From the NCBI GenBank assembly GCA_022709105.1, contig JAKIXL010000016.1, positions 301 through 18,277 of the forward strand: a DNA stretch of 17,977 nucleotides, given 5' to 3'. Below, piece after piece: positions 6,940 to 14,110 of this stretch (its first letter is position 1; each line of letters starts with the position of its first letter). A program made the position numbers and the translations under genes. The stretch comes from Thermoplasmatota archaeon. Its GTDB lineage: Archaea; Thermoplasmatota; Thermoplasmata; Methanomassiliicoccales; Methanomassiliicoccaceae. Below the pieces are notes generated by a model. That model made no database searches and was not told where the DNA came from. It was given only the letters and a program-made list of their open reading frames with translations.

Positions 6940-7590
6940 ATGTACGAGCGCGAGCGGAAGGAACTGGTGATAAGGCTTCGGAACAGAGGCTACGTGACCA
7001 GCGACGCCGTCCTGGAGGCAATGGGGCGCGTGCCCCGCCACGAGTTCCTCCCCGGGACGATGGGCCCCCTCGCGTACGAGGACACTCCCTTGCCGATCGG
7101 ACAGGGGCAGACGATATCCGCGCCCCACATGGTGGGGATGATGCTCGAGGCCCTGGACATCAGGCCGGGGATGAAGGTGCTGGAGATCGGGACCGGCTCG
7201 GGATACCACGCCGCGCTGGTGGCCGAGCTCGTCCGCCCCGGCGGGAAGGTGTTCACCGTGGAGAGGATCGAGGATCTCGGCCTGAGGGCCAGGGCGACGC
7301 TGGAGCGCCTCGGGTACGGGGACGTTCTCGAGGTGGTGATCTCCGACGGCACCAACGGGCTGCCGGAGCACGCGCCGTACGAGCGCATCTTCGTGGCCGC
7401 CGCGGGGCCCGGCGTCCCCCAACCGCTCAAGGAGCAGCTGGCCGACGGAGGGATGCTCATGATCCCGGTCGGAGGGAGGGCGGTCCAGGACCTGGTGCTG
7501 ATAACGAGATCGGGCGACAGGTTCGCCGAGAGGTCGATGGGCTCCGTGGTCTTCGTCCCTCTCATCGGAGAGCACGGCTACAGGGAGTGA
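6940..7590 (+). CDS. pcm: Protein-L-isoaspartate O-methyltransferase
   Basis: Pcm methylates isoaspartyl residues formed by ageing of Asn and Asp, starting their repair in the cytoplasm. The 216-residue protein is of normal length. It carries the family's substrate-binding motif PLPIGQGQTISAPHMV (about 50-65, with Ser60), the SAM-binding motif VLEIGTGSGYHAALVAELV (about 80-98), and RIFVAAAGPGVPQPL followed by GGMLMIPVG. An ATG seven bases after the previous stop, with GAGGCGGGA before it, sets the start. The last 13 bases overlap the 3' end of the convergent HAD phosphatase gene, so no terminator can lie between them. Confidence 0.95.
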   Translation: MYERERKELVIRLRNRGYVTSDAVLEAMGRVPRHEFLPGTMGPLAYEDTPLPIGQGQTISAPHMVGMMLEALDIRPGMKVLEIGTGSGYHAALVAELVRPGGKVFTVERIEDLGLRARATLERLGYGDVLEVVISDGTNGLPEHAPYERIFVAAAGPGVPQPLKEQLADGGMLMIPVGGRAVQDLVLITRSGDRFAERSMGSVVFVPLIGEHGYRE

Positions 7591-8237
7591 CCAAGGATCG
7601 GCCCGAGAACATCGCGAAGGTCCTTGGAGCGCAGCACCACGTCCGCGCTCCTCTCCACCGCCTCGTCGATGGGATTGAAGGCGATGGACAGCCCGGAGGC
7701 GGAGAACATGGACACGTCGACGAAGCTGTTGCCTATGGCCACCGTCCTCTCGGCGGGCACGCCGTACTTCTGCTGGAACCTCTCCAGGGCGAGGCGCTTG
7801 TTGGTAAGCTCGACCCTCAGCACCCCCTCGCCGGTGAGGCGGCCGCGCTCGTCGCAGGCCAGGGAGTTCGCGATGTGGTCATCGAACCCGTTGGCCTCGG
7901 CGATGCGCCGGGCGGCCATGTCCAGACCCCCGCTGACGATCACGCAGCGGATGCCGTTGGAGCGGAGCGCGGACACCGTTTCCCCGATGCCCCGAATGAC
8001 CGGTACCGGCCTCAGGATCTCGTCGATGTCCTGGAGGCACAGATCGTTGCGGATGGCGAGCCACTTCTCGATGTCCCTGCGCATGAACTCCCGGTCATCG
8101 ATGCGCCCCTCGATGTACGCCACGAGCGACGCCTCGTTGTCGACCTTGAAGTGCTCATGCACCCAGGTCCAGGAACTGGAGTGGTCGACCAGCACTCCGT
8201 CCATGTCGAACGCCACCAGCCCGTAAGCGGGTTCCAT
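7578..8237 (-). CDS. SerB-like HAD-superfamily phosphatase
   Basis: This 219-residue HAD phosphatase has motif I FDMDGVLVD (nucleophile Asp11, acid/base Asp13), a helical cap (about 25-75), motif II VSGG (Ser102), motif III Lys147 and motif IV IGNSFVDVSMFSASGLSIAF (about 168-187). The fold and FDMDGVLVDHSSSW opening place it near phosphoserine phosphatase. Motif IV, however, reads GNSFVD where SerB enzymes read GDxxND: the first Asp is Asn170, while Asp174 remains. Phosphoserine is therefore uncertain as substrate, and I give no symbol. The start ATG 8237 lies about 25 bases from the shared AT-rich element at 8258-8267, suggesting a leaderless mRNA. It is convergent with pcm and divergent from the TraB gene. 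Confidence 0.85.
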   Translation of the reverse strand: MEPAYGLVAFDMDGVLVDHSSSWTWVHEHFKVDNEASLVAYIEGRIDDREFMRRDIEKWLAIRNDLCLQDIDEILRPVPVIRGIGETVSALRSNGIRCVIVSGGLDMAARRIAEANGFDDHIANSLACDERGRLTGEGVLRVELTNKRLALERFQQKYGVPAERTVAIGNSFVDVSMFSASGLSIAFNPIDEAVERSADVVLRSKDLRDVLGPILGHSL

Positions 8238-8257
8238 GGCCTAGGTTACAATCAAAA

Positions 8258-8267
8258 GGTTATTAAT
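8258..8267. promoter_or_regulatory. Shared bidirectional TATA element
   Basis: GGTTATTAAT and its complement ATTAATAACC offer a TATA box in both directions. It lies about 25 bases before the phosphatase ATG (minus) and about 27 bases before the TraB GTG (plus). Both transcripts would be nearly leaderless. Confidence 0.55.
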
Positions 8268-8280
8268 GCCCTTCGGGCAT
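8266..8280. repeat. Perfect inverted repeat between TATA and TraB start
   Basis: ATGCCC-TTC-GGGCAT is a perfect six-base-pair palindrome with a three-base spacer, placed between the TATA element and the GTG at 8290. It may be an operator over the initiation region or a chance palindrome. Confidence 0.4.
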
Positions 8281-8289
8281 GGATTCGGC

Positions 8290-9006
8290 GTGATCGTGAT
8301 ACTGGGCGTCGGGCACGTCTTCGATATCTCAAGGCAGGTGGCGGGGATAATCGAGAACGAGCGCCCCGACGCCGTGGGCGTGGAGCTGGACCCCGGCCGC
8401 TACCAGGCCCTTCTGAGCCCTGGCGGACGCTCGGACGCCCGCCTCACCTACAAGCTGCTGGCCAAGATGCAGAGGCGGATCGCCAACAAGTACGGCGGAG
8501 AGGTCGGCGCGGAGATGCTGGCCGCCACCAAGGCGGCGCAGGATATAGGGGCGGAGGTCCTGTTCATCGATACCGACGCCGGGCAGATGTTCCACCGCCT
8601 GGGGGCTGAGATGCCTCTCCGGGAGAAGGTAAAGCTGGGGCTTTCCGCCGTGACGTCTCTGTTCATCGGCCGCAAGACCGTGGAGCGGGAGCTGGACAAC
8701 TTGCAGGACAACGAGGAGCGGTACATGGAGGAGATGGCCGAGCAGTTCCCCACCCTGAAGAGGGTCCTGGTCGACGAGCGCAACGCCATCATGGCCAAGC
8801 GCATCGACCATGCCGCGTCGCGCTATCCCACCGTTCTGGCGGTGGTCGGAGACGGGCACGTCGAGGGCATCGTCCGTCTGCTGGAGCGCGATGATGTCCG
8901 AGTGTACCGCCTAAAGGACATCCGCGGCGAGGGGAAGCCAAGCTCCGGCCGGCCGGTGCAGTCCAACGCCCAGGTTAGCTTCCACTTCGAGATGATGATG
9001 CGATAG
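8290..9006 (+). CDS. TraB/GumN-family protein
   Basis: The 238-residue protein matches the TraB/PrgY/GumN superfamily of predicted metal-dependent proteases or peptide-inactivating proteins. It starts MIVILGVGHVFDISRQ with the family's GxxH motif (His9), followed by DAVGVELDPGRY with a conserved Glu, and ends with LAVVGDGHVEGIVRLLE, which carries the second conserved Gly/His motif. The C-terminal multi-helix membrane domain of PrgY-like members is absent, so this is a short soluble form. GTG 8290 is chosen because the frame's earlier ATG at 8266 lies inside the TATA element and family members begin at the first strand. Cellular substrate and role are unknown. Confidence 0.82.
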   Translation: MIVILGVGHVFDISRQVAGIIENERPDAVGVELDPGRYQALLSPGGRSDARLTYKLLAKMQRRIANKYGGEVGAEMLAATKAAQDIGAEVLFIDTDAGQMFHRLGAEMPLREKVKLGLSAVTSLFIGRKTVERELDNLQDNEERYMEEMAEQFPTLKRVLVDERNAIMAKRIDHAASRYPTVLAVVGDGHVEGIVRLLERDDVRVYRLKDIRGEGKPSSGRPVQSNAQVSFHFEMMMR

Positions 9007-9010
9007 CATC

Positions 9011-9020
9011 CTTTTTACAT
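9011..9020 (+). promoter_or_regulatory. TATA-like box for thyX
   Basis: CTTTTTACAT lies about 25-30 bases before the GTG at 9041. The run of T could also serve as a terminator for the TraB gene that ends at 9006. Confidence 0.45.
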
Positions 9021-9040
9021 CGCCTAGGCATTGTGGTCTC

Positions 9041-9718
9041 GTGCGCGTCACCCTGCTTTCCTATACCAAGGACGCCGAGAAGTTGTGTGCCTCCGCCGCG
9101 CACTCCTGCTATTCGAGAAAGGGCGCGAGCGAGCTCATGGAGGAATGGGACGAGGCCAAGGGCAAGAGATGGCTGGGGAACCCGCTGTCGAGCGGCCACC
9201 ACTCGGTGATCGAGCACGCCTCCTACACTTTCTCCATCGAGGGCTTGTCCAGGGCCGCCAGTCATCAACTGGTCAGACACAGGATCGCGTCCTACTCTCA
9301 GACCTCCCAGCGGTACGTGAGCATGAAGGACGCCGAGTACGTGACGCCCGCGTCCATCGCCGCTGACCCTGATCTCGAGAAGCGCTACCGGGATCTGATG
9401 GACCGCATCTGGGAGGAGTACGGCCTCCTGTCGAAGAAGGTGCCAGCGGAGGACGCTCGCTACGTGCTGCCGAACGCCTGCACCACCAACATCACCGTTA
9501 CCATGAACGCCCGGGAGCTGTGGCACTTCTTCGAGTTGCGCACGTGCCGTCGCGCCCAAACCGAGATACGCGAGGTCGCCGACGAGATGCTCCGCCTCGC
9601 CCGCGAAGCGTCGCCGTTCATCTTCAGGAACGCGGGGCCGCCGTGCATCTCCAGGGGCAGATGCCCGGAGGGAAAGATGTCCTGCGGCAAGCCCCGCACC
9701 GAGCTGAGGCAGCCCTAG
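9041..9718 (+). CDS. thyX: Flavin-dependent thymidylate synthase
   Basis: ThyX makes dTMP from dUMP using FAD, NADPH and methylenetetrahydrofolate (or, in methanogens, a methanopterin relative). The 225-residue protein has the diagnostic RHRX7S motif as RHRIASYSQTSQRY (Arg79, His80, Arg81, Ser89). It also has SSGHHSVIEHASYTF (about 50-64), which contributes to FAD and dUMP binding, and ARELWHFFELRTCRRAQTEIR, the conserved C-terminal substrate-binding helix. The C-terminus carries extra Cys residues (GPPCISRGRCPEGKMSCGK) that could bind a metal but are not needed for activity. The start is GTG 9041, 25-30 bases after a TATA-like box, consistent with a leaderless message. Its TAG stop shares the CTAG tetramer with the convergent signal peptidase gene. 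Confidence 0.95.
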   Translation: MRVTLLSYTKDAEKLCASAAHSCYSRKGASELMEEWDEAKGKRWLGNPLSSGHHSVIEHASYTFSIEGLSRAASHQLVRHRIASYSQTSQRYVSMKDAEYVTPASIAADPDLEKRYRDLMDRIWEEYGLLSKKVPAEDARYVLPNACTTNITVTMNARELWHFFELRTCRRAQTEIREVADEMLRLAREASPFIFRNAGPPCISRGRCPEGKMSCGKPRTELRQP

Positions 9719-10569
9719 CGCCTCCTACCGTGGTTGTCAAGAGCTTGCGCCGAGGCGTACAGCGCCACCGGCAGCATGGTGACGGAAGCGATCGAGGCCA
9801 CGAGCAGGACGACGCTGTTCACCGGCATGTACGGGGGCGCGGTGCCGGTGAGCCACAGCCTGACGGTCCCTATCCACGGGACCTCGCCCACCACCTTTCC
9901 GATGACCCACTCCCACTTGATCGGTTCGCGCACCAGGCTGCCCTGGTCGACGACCCCGAACCTTTCACCATCGGCCTCCTTCCAGTTGTTGTCCCCCATG
10001 GTCATCAGCCCGCCGTGGGGGGCGTCCCCCATCGTCCGGAGGATCCCGCCCAGATCGATGCACACCGTGACGTTCGCGTGGCCGATGCCGTACAGGTCGA
10101 CCCATCCCGTCAGGCCCCGCCATTCCCGGCCTCCGTCCGGCACCGACCATGCCTGTCCCGGCAGGTCGGCCAGCTCAGGCATGTCGAACCCGCCCGCGGT
10201 GGAGTTGTACTCCACCACGCACAAGGCGCGATGGACGATCGGCACGTCCTCGCCGGGAGGCTGAAATATCACCACGTCCCCGCGATCGCCGAAGCTCCAG
10301 TAGCCGTCCCGCATCGAGCCCAGATAGGTCCTCAACGAGGACCCGTTCTGGCGGCTGTTGACCACGATGACGTCCCCGGTGTCGATGATGCCGATGGCCG
10401 AGACATTGTCATCATGCTGCATGCTTCTGGATTCTACCACCATGAACGGGGGCCAGGCGCCCATGAGAACAACCAGGACCCCTATCGACAACATGAACGC
10501 CAGATATCCGCAGGCGATGGCCAGCATCGGCCGGTGCAGCCCAATGCAAAGCTCTTTCCAGAAGGACAT
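9715..10569 (-). CDS. Signal peptidase I, archaeal type
   Basis: This membrane protease removes signal peptides from exported proteins. From ATG 10569 (284 residues) it has an N-terminal membrane segment (about 17-40), the catalytic-Ser box VVESRSM (Ser49), IVHRAL with His113 where bacterial enzymes have Lys, the Asp box MGDNNWKEAD (Asp193), and a C-terminal membrane helix (about 251-273). Ser/His/Asp is the arrangement of archaeal and ER signal peptidases. About 80 residues separate His and Asp, longer than in small archaeal versions, and include a Gly/Trp-rich beta region. A GTG at 10635 would add 22 residues, but it lies upstream of the TATA element at 10592-10604. The gene is convergent with thyX, sharing CTAG at the stops. 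Confidence 0.9.
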   Translation of the reverse strand: MSFWKELCIGLHRPMLAIACGYLAFMLSIGVLVVLMGAWPPFMVVESRSMQHDDNVSAIGIIDTGDVIVVNSRQNGSSLRTYLGSMRDGYWSFGDRGDVVIFQPPGEDVPIVHRALCVVEYNSTAGGFDMPELADLPGQAWSVPDGGREWRGLTGWVDLYGIGHANVTVCIDLGGILRTMGDAPHGGLMTMGDNNWKEADGERFGVVDQGSLVREPIKWEWVIGKVVGEVPWIGTVRLWLTGTAPPYMPVNSVVLLVASIASVTMLPVALYASAQALDNHGRRR

Positions 10570-10591
10570 TGGCGAACCATTGGGAGCGTTC

Positions 10592-10604
10592 GGAAGATAA
10601 ATCC
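10592..10604 (-). promoter_or_regulatory. TATA box for signal peptidase
   Basis: On the minus strand this reads GGATTTATCTTCC, about 28 bases before ATG 10569. It supports ATG 10569 as the start of a leaderless mRNA. Confidence 0.5.
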
Positions 10605-10649
10605 TGACTGTCGGCACGGCGGAGGACGCGCCCACATGCCGGAAAAAGC

Positions 10650-10659
10650 GTTATATACG
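10650..10659 (+). promoter_or_regulatory. TATA box for ribosomal protein S17e
   Basis: GTTATATACG is a strong TATA match, preceded by the purine run GGAAAAAG as a possible BRE. It lies about 45 bases before the ATG, leaving room for a leader with the GGTGA Shine-Dalgarno at 10689-10693. Confidence 0.6.
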
Positions 10660-10698
10660 GTCTCGGCTTAACCCGGTTGTTACTCATAGGTGACTTTC

Positions 10699-10890
10699 AT
10701 GGGAAACATCCGTCCTACCTACATCAAGAGGATCGCCCTCGAGCTCGTTCAGAAGTATCCCACGGTCTTCAACGACGACTTCGAGAACAACAAGGAGCTT
10801 GTATCCAAGCTCACCAACGTTGACAGCGTCATGATGCGCAACCGCATCGCCGGCTACGTCACCACCTACTGGCAGAACATGGAGCACTAA
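10699..10890 (+). CDS. rps17e: 30S ribosomal protein S17e
   Basis: S17e is a small-subunit ribosomal protein found in archaea and eukaryotes but not bacteria. The 63-residue protein begins MGNIRPTYIKRIALELVQKY, continues with DDFENNKELVSKLTNV and ends RNRIAGYVTTYWQNMEH. This covers the whole family from its conserved G-x-IRP-x-x-IKR opening to the R-x-R-IAGY motif. GGTGA lies six bases upstream of ATG 10699, a textbook archaeal ribosome-binding site; the in-frame GTG at 10690 is part of that site. The gene stands alone with its own TATA box and is divergent from the signal peptidase. Confidence 0.96.
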   Translation: MGNIRPTYIKRIALELVQKYPTVFNDDFENNKELVSKLTNVDSVMMRNRIAGYVTTYWQNMEH

Positions 10891-11042
10891 GCTCCGAACC
10901 TTGTGAACTCCTTCGGTACGAAACGATCACCGTTCCGCCATCGCCCGTTCCGGGTGTTGGCCGCCCCTTCCTGCCGATGCCCCCACACGTTCGGGCGCTG
11001 AAGCTCGATACTTTTTTCTAGCGACAAGTTCTGGCCGGGCGC
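10891..11042. other. Intergenic region with T-run/promoter before the ABC operon
   Basis: No open frame of note is present. The only AT-rich element is ACTTTTTTCTA at about 11010-11020. It could terminate the S17e transcript and, being about 28 bases before ATG 11043, could also serve as the TATA-like box of the ABC operon. Confidence 0.4.
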
Positions 11043-11996
11043 ATGGCCTACGCCCTGGAGGTCTCCGCACTGTCCCGCGCCTTCACAGGGAAGCAGACCG
11101 TGGTCGCCCTGGAGAACGTCGACCTCAAGGTCAAGGAGGGCGAGCTGTTCGGGCTCCTGGGGCCCAATGGAGCGGGGAAGACCACCCTCATCAAGATTCT
11201 GTCGACGCTTCTGCTCCCGACCAGCGGCACCGCCAAGGTGCTGGGGTACGACGTGGACGGGGAAGCCTCGAAGATAAGGCCGCTGATCAACATGGTGTCC
11301 GGAGGGGAGACATCGGGATACGGCCTTCTAACCGTCCGTGAGAACCTGTGGATGTTCTCCCAGTTCTACGGCGTCCCCGGCAGCGTGGCCAGGGAGAGGA
11401 TCGACGGCCTGTTGAAGGCCTTCGGGCTGGAGGACAAGGCCAACGCCAAGGTGAGGACGATATCCACCGGCCAGCGGCAGAGGATGAACATAATCCGGGG
11501 TTTTGTCACCGATCCCAAGCTGATCTTCCTGGACGAGCCGACGCTGGGCCTAGATGTCACCACCAGCCGGACCATCCGGGAGTACATCCGGGACTGGGTG
11601 AGGGCGCGGGACGACCGGACGCTGCTGCTCACCACACACTATATGCGGGAAGCGGAGGAGCTGTGCGATCGCGTGGCCATAATCGACCGGGGGACCATCC
11701 TGGCCTGCGGCCCTCCGGCCGAGTTGAAGAGAAGGATGAACCACGCCTCGACCTTCGTGATGGACACCACTTCTTTCGATCCAGCCCCGCTGTCGGCGGT
11801 CCGAGGGGTCAAAGGGGTCAGCGCCGATGAGATCGAGAGCGGGAAACGCGTGCGCCTGGTGCTGGAGGACGAGTCGGCGATATCCGACGTCATCTCCGCG
11901 GTCGTCTCCCGCGGCGGAAGGATAGTCTCCCTCAATAAGGTCGAGGCCACACTGGAGGACGCGTTCATCGAGATGGTAGGGAGAGGATTGGGATAG
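11043..11996 (+). CDS. ABC transporter ATP-binding protein (DrrA/CcmA-like)
   Basis: This is the ATPase of an ABC-2-type exporter. In 317 residues it has Walker A GPNGAGKTT (40-48), signature STGQRQRMNI (141-150), Walker B LIFLDEPTLGLD (160-171) and the switch His199 in TTHYMREAEELCDR. A C-terminal extension (about 230-317) ends LEDAFIEMVGRGLG, typical of DrrA/NatA-like exporter ATPases. The usual Q-loop Gln is not apparent: the segment reads MVSGGETSGYGLLTVREN. The signature has STGQ rather than SGGQ. Both variants occur in exporter ATPases, so the protein is probably active. No Shine-Dalgarno is visible; the AT-rich box at 11011-11020 suggests a leaderless mRNA. The stop overlaps the next start by one base. 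Confidence 0.92.
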   Translation: MAYALEVSALSRAFTGKQTVVALENVDLKVKEGELFGLLGPNGAGKTTLIKILSTLLLPTSGTAKVLGYDVDGEASKIRPLINMVSGGETSGYGLLTVRENLWMFSQFYGVPGSVARERIDGLLKAFGLEDKANAKVRTISTGQRQRMNIIRGFVTDPKLIFLDEPTLGLDVTTSRTIREYIRDWVRARDDRTLLLTTHYMREAEELCDRVAIIDRGTILACGPPAELKRRMNHASTFVMDTTSFDPAPLSAVRGVKGVSADEIESGKRVRLVLEDESAISDVISAVVSRGGRIVSLNKVEATLEDAFIEMVGRGLG

Positions 11997-12805
11997 TGGA
12001 GATGCCCCTGAACCTGAGAGCAGCCGTCGGGCGGGCGTACCCCCGGGTCATCGGCGCCCTCCGGGAGCCGTCCTGGACCTTCTTCGACGTCCTCCTTCCG
12101 CTCTTGGGCATCGCCGCCTACATCTACTACTACCGGGCTCTGGGAGCCGCCTCGTCCTTCGAGGGGTTCGTGGTCCTCGGCGGGGCGATGACCGCCTTCT
12201 GGCTCAATGTGCTGTGGGGAATGGCCTCCCAGTTCTACTGGGAGAAGGAGATCGGCAACCTGCAGCTGTTCCTGGTCTCGCCGATGTCCCGCATGGCGCT
12301 CCTCGCGGGCATGGCCCTGGGGGGCATGTTCTCCGCCGGGGTGCGAGCGCTGTCCACCCTGTTCTTAGGCCTCATCATCTTCGACGTGCACATGACCGTG
12401 GAAGAACCCCTGTTCCTAGCGGCGGTGTTCCTCGTGACGCTCATCGCCATCTACGGCATGGGCATGATGTTCGCCTCGCTGTTCATGCTCTACGGCCGCG
12501 ACGCATGGAACATCTCCAACCTGCTGCAGGAACCCATCTACCTGGTCTCGGGGTTCTACTTCCCGGTGCGCGCCCTCGGCCCCTGGGTGAGCGCGGCCGC
12601 GTCCATAATACCTATCACCCTGGGCCTCGACGCGATGCGCCAGCTTTTGTTCGGCGAGCAGGCCCTCGGCCTTCTGCCGGTGGCCACAGAGCTGGTGATA
12701 TTGTGCGTGCTGGCCGTGGCCTTCCTGGTGCTGGCCCGCTACGCCCTGAGGTACATGGAACGATTGGGGCGCAAAGAGGGGAGGCTGACCCTGAGATGGC
12801 AGTGA
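11996..12805 (+). CDS. ABC-2 type transporter permease (first)
   Basis: This 269-residue protein has about six membrane segments and the ABC-2 permease plan. After a short cytoplasmic N-terminus (LREPSWTFFDVLLPLLG) come helices near 30-60, a cytoplasmic loop with FYWEKEIGNLQLFLVSPMSR, and paired helices near 105-150. The loop before the last helices has LLQEPIYLVSGFYFPV and PITLGLDAMRQLLFG, which are hallmarks of the family. It should pair with the second permease to form the pore driven by the upstream ATPase. The GTG start at 11996 uses the last base of the ATPase TAG stop. The substrate is not evident. Confidence 0.88.
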   Translation: MEMPLNLRAAVGRAYPRVIGALREPSWTFFDVLLPLLGIAAYIYYYRALGAASSFEGFVVLGGAMTAFWLNVLWGMASQFYWEKEIGNLQLFLVSPMSRMALLAGMALGGMFSAGVRALSTLFLGLIIFDVHMTVEEPLFLAAVFLVTLIAIYGMGMMFASLFMLYGRDAWNISNLLQEPIYLVSGFYFPVRALGPWVSAAASIIPITLGLDAMRQLLFGEQALGLLPVATELVILCVLAVAFLVLARYALRYMERLGRKEGRLTLRWQ

Positions 12806-13656
12806 GCGCGCACCTGAGGACCTTCCGCCACGCCGCCTGGCTTGGCTGGCAGATGGAGTCCAACTGGACCCGGCCATGGCTGTTCATGATATATTCCATA
12901 GCCCGCCCCATCGCCGCCACGCTCATCCTGGTGGTGATGTTCCTTGTGGTGAAGCAAGGCGTGGCCAACGATCCGGCCATGTTCGCCTTCACCTACCTCG
13001 GCTCGGTGTTCTTCATGTTCGTCGCGCAGGTGATGATGGGCGCTACCATGGTGATAATGGAGGACCGCGAGCACTATCAGACGCTGAAGCAGTTGTACAT
13101 CGCGCCGATCTCCATCCGGGTGTACATCATCGGGAGGGCGATGAGCAAGCTCCTCCTGACCTCGGTGTCGGTGGTGATCTCCATCGCCTTCGGCATTCTG
13201 GTGCTCGGGCTGCCGCTTGACCTCGGGACGGTGGACTGGCCGCTCTTCGCCGCGGCCATGGCTCTAGGGATATCGTGCATACTGGCGATAGGCATCGCCC
13301 TCGCCGGGATCACCTTCCTGACGGCGAAGCACAGCTCCGGCATCAACGAGGGCATCGGCGGGGCGTTCTACCTGCTGTGCGGCACGCTGTTCCCCCTGAC
13401 TGTGCTGCCGTCCTGGGCGCAGGCGGTCGGCATGGCCATACCGCTCACCTACTGGCTGGAGCTGGTCCGCCGCTCGCTGTATCCAGGCAGCGCGATGGAG
13501 GCCATCAGCGGCCTGGGGGCCCTCGGTTCGGGGACCATCATGCTCTACCTGGTCGTCTCCACCCTTGCGTTCCTGGCCGCGTCCACGCTGATCTTCCGCT
13601 ACGCCGACCGACGGGCCCGCCGAGCCGGCAAGGTGGATATGACCACGAGCTACTGA
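12796..13656 (+). CDS. ABC-2 type transporter permease (second)
   Basis: This 286-residue protein has about six membrane helices. The ABC-2 pattern includes LFMIYSIARPIAATLILVVM, the cytoplasmic loop MEDREHYQTLKQLYIAPISI, a long central pair of helices and the NEGIGGAFYLLCGTLFPLTVLP and PLTYWLELVRRSLY motifs. It is a distinct paralogue of the preceding permease and probably forms a heterodimer with it. The ATG overlaps the previous gene by ten bases, with GGGGAGG upstream; GTG 12802 in GTGA overlap is the alternative. It ends in TTSY and its TGA directly abuts the stop of the convergent Cys-rich gene. Longer frames further upstream are shadows of the first permease. Confidence 0.88.
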   Translation: MAVSAHLRTFRHAAWLGWQMESNWTRPWLFMIYSIARPIAATLILVVMFLVVKQGVANDPAMFAFTYLGSVFFMFVAQVMMGATMVIMEDREHYQTLKQLYIAPISIRVYIIGRAMSKLLLTSVSVVISIAFGILVLGLPLDLGTVDWPLFAAAMALGISCILAIGIALAGITFLTAKHSSGINEGIGGAFYLLCGTLFPLTVLPSWAQAVGMAIPLTYWLELVRRSLYPGSAMEAISGLGALGSGTIMLYLVVSTLAFLAASTLIFRYADRRARRAGKVDMTTSY

Positions 13657-13968
13657 CTAGCGGTACGCCTCGCGCGCGCACTGACATCGCTCCGGCGGCA
13701 GGCCGCAGCTGAAGCACCGGGGTCCGAGCTCGAGCATGGGTCCAGCCTCTACTGAGGGGCACGCGGCGTCCTTCATGCCGTTGTACTCATCGGAGAGGCC
13801 GCTCATGACCGACTCGAAGCACAGGGCGCACATGCACGGCGCTCCTCTGGGCCTCTCGCGGTTGCCCATGCGCACGTGCATCACGCCCTTGCCGATGTCC
13901 CCGGAACAGCGGGAGCACCGGCGCTTTCTGGACGCCAGCTCGATCCAGATGCAAAAATCCTTGTCCAT
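13657..13968 (-). CDS. Small Cys-rich, probably zinc-binding protein
   Basis: The 103-residue protein has two candidate metal clusters. The first combines RRCSRCSGDIGKG (Cys18, Cys21) with CMCALC (Cys45, Cys47, Cys50), a spacing reminiscent of treble-clef fingers such as the PARP-type finger. The second is the C-terminal RCFSCGLPPERCQC (Cys85, Cys88, Cys95, Cys97). There is no membrane segment. ATG 13968 is preceded by GGATGGGAAA and, about 33 bases upstream, the AT-rich CCTTAAG. The gene abuts the ABC operon tail-to-tail, so it is not co-transcribed with it. I do not recognise the family; a nucleic-acid- or protein-binding role is only a guess. Confidence 0.6.
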   Translation of the reverse strand: MDKDFCIWIELASRKRRCSRCSGDIGKGVMHVRMGNRERPRGAPCMCALCFESVMSGLSDEYNGMKDAACPSVEAGPMLELGPRCFSCGLPPERCQCAREAYR

Positions 13969-14075
13969 TTTCCCATCCGCCGGGGAAGGACGCCGCTCGC
14001 ACTTAAGGACGTTGCGACCTGATTATGCGAGATGAAATTGAGGGGCTAGCAATCCAAGCAGTGGCCGTCAATGCA

Positions 14076-14088
14076 AAAAGAATTAAAG
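14076..14088 (+). promoter_or_regulatory. TATA box for tRNA-Arg
   Basis: AAAAGAATTAAAG lies about 25-30 bases before the first base of the tRNA at 14111, the expected archaeal spacing. Confidence 0.55.
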
Positions 14089-14110
14089 GGGGAACTATTA
14101 CAGGGGGAAT

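Noticed and set aside
9520..10671. A 383-codon plus-strand frame opposite the signal peptidase
   Set aside because: Arg/Pro/His-rich shadow with no motif; the minus strand encodes the Ser/His/Asp signal peptidase.
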